Below are positions 7,569-12,453 of a stretch of 12,453 nucleotides of DNA, in pieces. The number at the start of each line of letters is the position of its first letter. The stretch's first letter is position 1. The DNA comes from an uncultured Collinsella sp. (GTDB taxonomy: Bacteria; Actinomycetota; Coriobacteriia; Coriobacteriales; Coriobacteriaceae). Location of the stretch: NCBI GenBank assembly GCA_902490245.1, contig CABUDB010000020.1, forward strand, positions 1 through 12,453, written 5' to 3'. The position numbers and the translations under genes were made by a program. A model generated the notes under the pieces. It was not told the DNA's origin and made no database searches. It worked only from the letters and a program-made list of their open reading frames with translations.

Positions 7569-7613
7569 GCATGGATAACTTGATGCTCACGCGCGACGGA
7601 AAGGAATCGTTGC

Positions 7614-8603
7614 ATGGATCAGGACAAGACAACCGTGATGGGCGGCTACGGCTCCGCGCAGGCTGGCGATAGCGCCGATGCGACCCGCGTTGTTCCCAAC
7701 CCCGGTTATACCGACCCCGCCGCGACGCAGCCTTCTGCCGAGCCCACCCGGGTTATGGGCTATGGCGACACGGCGCAGGATTCTTACGCTGCATCTTCGC
7801 AAGGCCCCTATGGCAATGCAGCTCCGGACCCGTTTGATTACGCGCCGCAGGATTCTTATGCCGCCTCGACGCCGAATCCCTATGATGACCTGCCACAAAA
7901 TCCCATTCCGCAGCCTCAGCAGACGACGTATATGCCTCGCACGGCGCAGTCTCGCTACGAGTCGCGCGAGCCGTATCGCGAGTACCCCAAGTCGATTCCG
8001 CAATATGGCGAGGACGAGGAGAAGAAGCCGTCGCGTTCGTCGAGCGTGATCAAGAAGATCCTCATCGTGCTGGCGATCTTCTTTGCGCTGTCGGTTGTGT
8101 TTGCCATTGTGTCGGGCATGCTCAACAAACGAGGGAGTTCAACGGCCGATACCGCTGCCGAGCAAACCGAGTCCGCCTCGTCTAGCACCGTCGATCTGAG
8201 CGATATCCCGGGGCAGTACTGGTCCAACGCCAAGAAACTTCTCAAGTCGCGCGGCGCCAATCTTTCGAATGCCGTGGTCCTGACTGATGATGGCTCAACG
8301 CCCGTCATCGATGCCAACTGGGTCGTTACTTCTGCTTACTATAACGACAGCGGCAACCTCGAAATTCAACTCACGCACAAGAATAGCTCGGGCAACTCGC
8401 CCGACGGCCAAAGCGGTACCGACAGCTCGAGTTCCAATACGCTGGAGGACTTGAGCAACAAGGCACAGGAGCTTGGGGATAAGGCCCAAGAGCTGGGCGA
8501 CACGGCCCAGAACCTGGGCGACACCGCTCAGAACTTGGGCGGCATGGCGACGGATGCCTGGAACGCTCTGCAAAACGGCATCTCGGGCGCTCAGGGAAAC
8601 TAG
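7614..8603 (+). CDS. Single-pass membrane protein with disordered cytoplasmic Thr-motif region, external PASTA-like segment and heptad repeat
   Basis: I do not recognise this 329-residue protein as a named family. Residues 1-140 are low-complexity, rich in Pro, Tyr, Gln, Asp and Ser. They include a repeated QDSYAAS (55-61, 79-85) and three Thr-Val motifs: KTTVM (5-9), DATRVV (22-27) and EPTRVM (43-48). A basic stretch, then one membrane helix at about 145-168 (IKKILIVLAIFFALSVVFAIV), predicts a type II orientation. Outside, residues 194-256 (DIPGQYWSNAKKLLKSRG to DANWVVTSAYYNDSGNLEIQL) resemble a single PASTA-like unit of actinobacterial proteins, including the NWVV signature. Residues 283-310 are four seven-residue repeats. 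The SD is GGAAAGGA at 7598-7605. A role in envelope sensing or Ser/Thr-kinase/FHA signalling is a guess from this layout. The gene stands alone after the fhs terminator and converges on the CDF transporter gene. Confidence 0.8.
   Translation: MDQDKTTVMGGYGSAQAGDSADATRVVPNPGYTDPAATQPSAEPTRVMGYGDTAQDSYAASSQGPYGNAAPDPFDYAPQDSYAASTPNPYDDLPQNPIPQPQQTTYMPRTAQSRYESREPYREYPKSIPQYGEDEEKKPSRSSSVIKKILIVLAIFFALSVVFAIVSGMLNKRGSSTADTAAEQTESASSSTVDLSDIPGQYWSNAKKLLKSRGANLSNAVVLTDDGSTPVIDANWVVTSAYYNDSGNLEIQLTHKNSSGNSPDGQSGTDSSSSNTLEDLSNKAQELGDKAQELGDTAQNLGDTAQNLGGMATDAWNALQNGISGAQGN
8460..8543 (+). repeat. Four-copy 21-bp in-frame repeat encoding a heptad (K/T)AQ(E/N)LG(D/G)
   Basis: Residues 283-310 of the membrane protein read KAQELGD twice, then TAQNLGD and TAQNLGG. 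The first two and last two copies pair up, suggesting duplication of a two-unit block or stepwise slippage. With Leu every seven residues and small residues between, the segment would form an amphipathic helix or coiled coil on the outer face. Confidence 0.9.
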
Positions 8604-8623
8604 CTGTTAAGCGGGCTACAGCT
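8602..8623. terminator. Hairpin spanning both stop codons of convergent genes (possible shared terminator)
   Basis: AGCTGT at 8602-8607 pairs with ACAGCT at 8618-8623 around a 10-base loop. It covers the end of the membrane-protein gene (stop 8601-8603) and the minus-strand transporter stop (8616-8618). There is no T-run on either side, so an intrinsic terminator is uncertain. Confidence 0.3.
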
Positions 8624-9797
8624 GCTCGGCCGGACGGTCGGGCGAGCTAAAGCCCGAGTCAAACGTAACGACGCATGAGGCATTGGGTCGGCGCTCGTGC
8701 ACGATGCGCGTGACGAGCTCCAGCAGCTCCTCGTCGGATATGTCAAAGCCGTCGGGACGCACAAGGTCAAACGAAACGAACCCGTCGTGCTCGTGCAGGT
8801 CGTGGATGGAGAGCGCGGGGTCGATCTGCATGATGCCGCGCTTGACCCAGCCGCGCAGGTCGTCGCCGGTGGTGGCGATGGGGTCACAGTGCAACGTGAT
8901 GCCGATGCCCATCTGGCGCTTGATGTCGTGCTCGATGGTGTCCAAAATCTCGTGGTGCTCAAATGCGTCGCCCTCGCCGGGCATCTCCACGTGGGCGCTG
9001 GCAAACTGACGACCGGGGCCGTAGTCGTGCACCATCAGGTCGTGTGTGCCCAAGACCTGCGGATAGGACATGATCTTGTCGCGGATTGCCTGAACGAGCT
9101 TGGGGTCGGGCGCTTGTCCCAGCAACGGGCTGATGGCGTCGCGCACTAGACCCATGCCGCTGATGCAGATGAAGATGCCCACACCCAGGCCTGCCCAGCC
9201 ATCGAGGTCAAAGCCGGTCGTCTGCGAAATAAGCGCCGCCATCAAGACCGAACCCGAGGTGATGACGTCGTTTTTGGAGTCCTGCGCTGTGGCAATGAGT
9301 GTTTCGGAATCGATACGGTTGCCCAGCGCGCGGTTGAATGCGGCCATCCAGAATTTGACGAGCATGGACAAGACGAGAGCGGCTAGGGAGACCAGCGTGT
9401 AGGCGGTGGGGGAGGGCTTGATGATCTTGGTGACCGACTCGAGGATCAGGTTGATGCCGACGGCGCAAACCAGGACGGCGACGAACAGACCGGCTAGGTA
9501 CTCGTAGCGGCCGTGGCCATAGGGGTGGCCTTCGTCTGCCGGGCGGCTGGCAAGGCGGAACCCGAGCAGGCTTACGATGTTGCTCGAGGCATCGGAGAGG
9601 TTGTTGAAAGCGTCGGCGATGAGGGAGACGGAGCCGGCGAGCAGGCCCGCGATGCCCTTGGCCAGGCACAGAGTGATGTTGAGGCCAATGCAGATGAGGC
9701 TTGCGGCGAAGCCCGCGTTGGTGCGGCAGGAGGTATCGACCGGCTCGCCCTCGCTGCCGGGAACAAGCGTATGTACCAGCCGATTTACAAATAGCAT
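8616..9797 (-). CDS. Cation diffusion facilitator, manganese-exporter type (MntE-like)
   Basis: CDF proteins are six-helix antiporters that expel divalent metals in exchange for protons. This one has 393 residues from the chosen start. The helix-2 metal motif is N65xxxD69 (FNNLSD), followed by HPYGHGRYEYLAGL (91-104). Helix 5 has D173xxxD177 (QDSKNDVITS). Asn/Asp with Asp/Asp is the pattern reported for manganese CDFs such as pneumococcal MntE; zinc members have His in these places. After the cytoplasmic domain there is an extra segment of about 100 residues (from GITLHCDPIATTGDD to the C-terminus), making it longer than the roughly 300-residue classical members. ATG 9797 is preferred because GAGGAC (plus-strand 9805-9810) lies seven bases before it; ATG at 9818 and further upstream starts lack a ribosome site. 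Substrate identity is inferred. Confidence 0.9.
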   Translation of the reverse strand: MLFVNRLVHTLVPGSEGEPVDTSCRTNAGFAASLICIGLNITLCLAKGIAGLLAGSVSLIADAFNNLSDASSNIVSLLGFRLASRPADEGHPYGHGRYEYLAGLFVAVLVCAVGINLILESVTKIIKPSPTAYTLVSLAALVLSMLVKFWMAAFNRALGNRIDSETLIATAQDSKNDVITSGSVLMAALISQTTGFDLDGWAGLGVGIFICISGMGLVRDAISPLLGQAPDPKLVQAIRDKIMSYPQVLGTHDLMVHDYGPGRQFASAHVEMPGEGDAFEHHEILDTIEHDIKRQMGIGITLHCDPIATTGDDLRGWVKRGIMQIDPALSIHDLHEHDGFVSFDLVRPDGFDISDEELLELVTRIVHERRPNASCVVTFDSGFSSPDRPAEQL

Positions 9798-9830
9798 AGC
9801 GGTCGTCCTCACAATCATGTTTAAGGGGAT

Positions 9831-9858
9831 AGTGTAGCTCGCGCGGAGGCGCTGTGCA
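9831..9858 (-). promoter_or_regulatory. Candidate promoter of the CDF transporter gene
   Basis: Read on the minus strand, TGCACA (9858-9853) and TACACT (9836-9831) are separated by 16 bases, each matching four of six consensus positions. Transcription would start about 27 bases before the ATG at 9797. The match is moderate only. Confidence 0.4.
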
Positions 9859-9968
9859 CCGATGCTCAGAAAATGCAGTAATGGTCTGCCGGTGCTAACG
9901 AGCGAGCCTTCTCGTCTGCCTGGGTGGTCCATTTTGGGCCACATGGGTATGGGCATGTGCCTGTTTGC

Positions 9969-9987
9969 TCGACATACTTTATGTCGA
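9969..9987. promoter_or_regulatory. Perfect 8-3-8 inverted repeat, candidate operator
   Basis: TCGACATA (9969-9976), spacer CTT, TATGTCGA (9980-9987). The dyad ends 12 bases before the ribosome site of the zinc-ribbon gene and 171 bases from the transporter start, so the rightward gene is the likelier target. Its AT-rich centre could contain the -10 region. It does not match the LexA, MntR or Fur consensus I know. A 5'-UTR hairpin is an alternative reading. Confidence 0.55.
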
Positions 9988-10015
9988 CAGCCCCTGTGCA
10001 AAGGAGGACGTTTCC

Positions 10016-11353
10016 ATGGACGAGATGTTTGCCATTAAATGTCAAAACTGCGGCGGCCCTATGTACTCACACCAGGCTAAACGCAGCTTTGAGTGCGCCT
10101 ATTGCGGCACGGTCGTTCCGTGGCAGGCCGATGCGGGGGAGCCCAAGAGCGCTTTGGGCATTCGCCATGCGCCGCTGACGGTTGTCGATGGGCTACTTAA
10201 GCTCACCCATGTGTCGCAGCTCGAGCGCCCGGAGGACCCGGACTGGTATTTCTTTAATTCGCACTGGCGCAATCAGTCGGTTCTGGAGCATCTGCTATGG
10301 GAGGACCGCGGCACGGCGCAGGAGTTCCAAGAAGCCACGCACGTGAGCATTCCCTGCCCCTTCTGCGGCGCGTCCTTTGAGGGCGAGTCAACGCAGCGTG
10401 TGTTTGAGTGCCCGTCCTGCGGCAACAAGATCGGCATTGCCGACCTGCTCAAGCCCGGTACGTTTAGCAAACGTCTGACCATGGGCGTGGGTGCGGAGTA
10501 TGTGCCGGAGCAGGGTATTCCCTGCGAAATCTCACCGCAGCAGGCACGTGCCAACGCGCTGCAGCTGGTGCGCCAGTACCCGGATGCCTTTGCCGGGCAC
10601 GACGTGGAAGACGCGATCCAAAACGACATGATGCTCTTCTATTTCCCCATGGCGCTGGCGGACCTGCGTATGATGGCGAGCTTCCCGGGCAAGGGCCTGA
10701 GCAAGGAGACCTTGGTGTACTACGAGGTACTCGATTGGGCGTATCCGCGGGCAAACTACCTGGACGTTCGTCTTATGGGCATTTTGGAGCCGTGGGACTT
10801 TGGCAAGGTGGGGCCGTTCGATCCTGCCATGCAGGAGGGCGACTTTCGCGTTGTCTCCGTCGATGCATCTACCAAGGACCAGGTGGTCATTGATAAGCTG
10901 GCGCTCGACATTGCCGGCAACGATGCCGAGGCGGTACTGGGGCTCAATAAAAAGAGCATTCGCATGTGGGCGCGCAAGGCCCGCAAGCAAAAGGACGGTC
11001 TGGTGATGGTGCCGGTCTACTTTGTCGATCGTCCGGCGACGGATAGCCGCGACGGCGAGCAGGTGCGCATCGCCGTGAACGGCCAGACGGGCCGCGCGGC
11101 CGCGGTGGTGTTTAGCGACAAGCGCGAGACGCATATCGTGGCGCCGCTCAACCTGAGCCTTCATCTGTCCGGCGAGAGCACCGTGCACGCCACGCCCATC
11201 GAGGTCAAATACGTTAAGTCGCCGTTTCTGTACCAGATCGTGCGCCGTGGAGGCGGCGAGCAACCGCGCCAGGTTGCAGCCGCCGTCGAGGGTTCCTACC
11301 GAGAAGAAAAGCCCAAACGCAAGGGCTTGCTCGCTGCGATCTTTGGGAAGTAG
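10016..11353 (+). CDS. Double zinc-ribbon protein of unknown function
   Basis: This 445-residue protein begins with two separate zinc ribbons: C9-C12/C27-C30 (CQNCGG, CAYCG) and C114-C117/C132-C135 (CPFCG, CPSCG). Between them lies a Trp-rich stretch (DWYFFNSHWRNQSVLEHLLWEDRG). The long C-terminal part has no motif I can name firmly. However, VPVYFVD, AVNGQTGRAA and the later segment LNLSLHLSGESTVHA recall Firmicutes/Actinobacteria proteins annotated as TFIIB-type zinc-ribbon-containing, which carry an NGQTG motif. It ends in a basic-hydrophobic tail (KPKRKGLLAAIFGK) that might contact membrane or nucleic acid. No clear membrane helix is seen. ATG 10016 is chosen for AAAGGAGG at 10000-10007, eight bases away; the upstream in-frame ATG at 9965 lacks a ribosome site and would put the dyad inside the gene. 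It is divergent from the metal exporter. Function is not assigned. Confidence 0.85.
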   Translation: MDEMFAIKCQNCGGPMYSHQAKRSFECAYCGTVVPWQADAGEPKSALGIRHAPLTVVDGLLKLTHVSQLERPEDPDWYFFNSHWRNQSVLEHLLWEDRGTAQEFQEATHVSIPCPFCGASFEGESTQRVFECPSCGNKIGIADLLKPGTFSKRLTMGVGAEYVPEQGIPCEISPQQARANALQLVRQYPDAFAGHDVEDAIQNDMMLFYFPMALADLRMMASFPGKGLSKETLVYYEVLDWAYPRANYLDVRLMGILEPWDFGKVGPFDPAMQEGDFRVVSVDASTKDQVVIDKLALDIAGNDAEAVLGLNKKSIRMWARKARKQKDGLVMVPVYFVDRPATDSRDGEQVRIAVNGQTGRAAAVVFSDKRETHIVAPLNLSLHLSGESTVHATPIEVKYVKSPFLYQIVRRGGGEQPRQVAAAVEGSYREEKPKRKGLLAAIFGK

Positions 11354-11410
11354 GGAAGCGCAGCGCGGGACGGCTCACAGGCGTGCGGGCGTTTCGGTCG
11401 CAACGTGCCG

Positions 11411-12453
11411 CTACCCTTGCGCTTCGCCATTAGTCGCTTCGTTGATGGCGCGGTACTCGGCACTCAGCTCGCGCGCCAGCTCTTCCTTGCTTGGAAGATA
11501 CGGCAGGTATTTGGCGGCAAACACTTGGTCGTTGTCTTCGGGCAGCGTGTACTCGACGATCGAATCGCTTTTGTCCGCGCAGAGCACGATGCCTATGGGC
11601 GGATTGTCGCCTTCGTTCATGAGCTCGCGCGTGTAGTAGTTCACATACATTTGCATCTGGCCCAGGTCCTGGTGCGTAAGATCGTCCGTCTTAAGGTCGA
11701 TGAGCACGAAGCAGCGCATCAGATAGTTGTAAAACACAAGGTCAATATAGAAATGGCGCCCATCAAAGGTGATGCGCTTTTGGCGCGCCTCGAAAGCGAA
11801 ACCACGGCCAAGCTCCAGCAGGAACTTCTGAAGATGCGTGATGAGCGCCTGCTCTAGATCGCTCTCGCGAAACGCAGTATCGTCCGAGAAACCTAAAAAC
11901 TCCAGTACATATGGGTCGCGGATGATATCCTCGGGGCGACGAGCCGGGGCGCTCTTTTGGATTTCCTGGGTGACGGCCTCCTTGTCCTTGCTGGCAAGCA
12001 GGCGCTCGCGGAACATGGTGTTGATCTGGCGCTCGAGCTGACGCGTGCTCCAGCGAGAATCGGCACATTCGTTCATGTACCATGTTCGAGCATCAGGGTC
12101 GGTTATACGCGATAACCTGCGGTAATGTGTCCAATTCAATTCGGAACGCAGCGCGTTCCGAATTGGGAACGCAAGATAAAACTGACGCATGTATCTTAAG
12201 CTTCTGGCGTTGAAGCCTCTGCCAAAATCCTTAGTCAATCTAACGGCAAGTTCGTCGATCAGTGCATCGCCATACTTGGCGCGCTCCTCTCCGCCCTGCT
12301 CATCAACAATGCTCTTGCCGATCTCCCAATATGCCTCAACCATCGCAAAGTTAATGGCGGTATAGGCCTTGTCGCGAGCGGCGTTGAGAATCGAGGAAAC
12401 CTGCTTGTAAAAAACTTCTGGCACGATTGCAGATGCCCCGCGGTTTACCAGTT
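11411..12453 (-). CDS. DUF1016/YhcG-family PD-(D/E)XK nuclease, 5' end beyond window
   Basis: From the GTG at 12424 there are 337 residues. The frame stays open upstream to the window edge (LVNRGASAIV), and no Shine-Dalgarno precedes that GTG, so the true start is probably outside. The N-terminal DUF1016 domain (about 8-150) shows NFAMVEAYWEIGKSIV, GRGFNARSLRYMRQFYLAFP, ELNWTHYRRL and RQINTMFRERLLASKDK. The C-terminal nuclease domain (about 165-320) has the PD-(D/E)XK core: D228 in HFYIDLVFY and D243-x-K245 in VLIDLKTDD, followed by Q256 and Y260 in GQMQMYVNYY. Family members are widespread, often near restriction-modification or toxin genes, and a DNA-cleaving role is inferred from the fold. 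It converges on the zinc-ribbon gene across 57 bases. Its upstream neighbours are not visible. By eye it uses more A/T-rich codons than the rest of the window, compatible with transfer. Confidence 0.9.
   Translation of the reverse strand, partial: LVNRGASAIVPEVFYKQVSSILNAARDKAYTAINFAMVEAYWEIGKSIVDEQGGEERAKYGDALIDELAVRLTKDFGRGFNARSLRYMRQFYLAFPIRNALRSELNWTHYRRLSRITDPDARTWYMNECADSRWSTRQLERQINTMFRERLLASKDKEAVTQEIQKSAPARRPEDIIRDPYVLEFLGFSDDTAFRESDLEQALITHLQKFLLELGRGFAFEARQKRITFDGRHFYIDLVFYNYLMRCFVLIDLKTDDLTHQDLGQMQMYVNYYTRELMNEGDNPPIGIVLCADKSDSIVEYTLPEDNDQVFAAKYLPYLPSKEELARELSAEYRAINEATNGEAQG
12137..12165. repeat. Perfect 13-3-13 inverted repeat inside the nuclease gene
   Basis: CAATTCGGAACGC (12137-12149) and its exact reverse complement (12153-12165) flank AGC. 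A third copy of the GGAACGC core follows at 12166-12172. In the mRNA (minus strand) the order is GCGTTCC, GGAACGC, GCGTTCC, so the middle copy could pair with either neighbour. The segment encodes the FPIRNALRSELNW part of the DUF1016 domain. Confidence 0.92.

Larger units (their letters stand above)
9798..10015. other. Divergent intergenic region between CDF transporter and zinc-ribbon protein
   Basis: This 218-base gap is the longest without a gene. It holds the leftward candidate promoter (9831-9858), an imperfect hairpin (CACATG 9940-9945 with CATGTG 9954-9959) and the perfect dyad at 9969-9987, then the strong ribosome site AAAGGAGG at 10000-10007. I see no clear sigma-70 promoter for the rightward gene and no small ORF with a ribosome site. 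Confidence 0.6.

Noticed and set aside
9798..10001. Longer N-terminus for the CDF transporter (starts at 9818 to 10001)
   Set aside because: The upstream residues are unlike the family, no ribosome site precedes them, and the extension would cover the intergenic dyad and candidate promoter.
11356..11424. AAGCGCA/TGCGCTT inverted repeat between the zinc-ribbon and nuclease genes as a bidirectional terminator
   Set aside because: Only seven bases per arm with a loop of about 55 bases and no T-run; not convincing.
1..12453. CRISPR array, tRNA, rRNA or insertion sequence
   Set aside because: No regularly spaced repeats, cloverleaf-like CCA-ending segments, rRNA-like stretches, transposase motifs or terminal inverted repeats were found on reading either strand.

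Overview
The window looks like a chromosomal contig end from a high-GC, anaerobic Gram-positive actinobacterium, most likely a gut Coriobacteriia member such as Collinsella. This assignment is by recognition of gene style and gene set (superoxide reductase, formate--tetrahydrofolate ligase, actinobacterial-type ruvCAB, GC-rich third positions), not by a database search. The first 48 bases are not genomic. They match the Illumina P7/TruSeq index adapter, so the contig starts with an unremoved adapter and the first gene is cut by it.

Layout, left to right. (1) Adapter, 1-48. (2) The 3' end of a SNF2-family helicase, 49-660. (3) A one-iron superoxide reductase (desulfoferrodoxin family), 811-1173, followed by an intrinsic terminator. 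(4) A 661-residue protein with the complete architecture of glutamine-dependent NAD+ synthetase, 1291-3276. The catalytic positions of both its glutaminase and its synthetase halves appear to be replaced, and it carries an added C-terminal extension. It looks like a NadE pseudoenzyme and is the most unusual item here. (5) The Holliday-junction operon ruvC-ruvA-ruvB, 3414-5622, with one-base stop/start overlaps (TGATG) at both junctions. It is preceded by an extended -10 promoter and a Gram-positive LexA/SOS operator. (6) fhs, 5767-7434, with an extended -10 promoter in front and a strong terminator behind. (7) A single-pass membrane protein, 7614-8603, with a disordered cytoplasmic part carrying Thr-Val motifs, an external PASTA-like segment and a heptad repeat.

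(8) On the minus strand, a cation diffusion facilitator with a manganese-type metal signature, 8616-9797, converging on (7) with 12 bases between the stops. (9) A 218-base divergent region containing a perfect 8-3-8 inverted repeat. (10) A double zinc-ribbon protein of unknown function, 10016-11353. (11) On the minus strand, a DUF1016/YhcG-family PD-(D/E)XK nuclease, 11411 to the window edge. Its frame stays open to the edge and it contains a striking 13-3-13 palindrome.

Functionally the window is mostly housekeeping (recombinational repair, one-carbon metabolism, oxidative-stress defence, metal export). Three proteins are poorly characterised: the NadE-like pseudoenzyme, the PASTA-like membrane protein and the double zinc-ribbon protein. 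No tRNA, rRNA, CRISPR array or insertion sequence was seen. No gene-free stretch exceeds 300 bases; the longest is the divergent region at 9798-10015.
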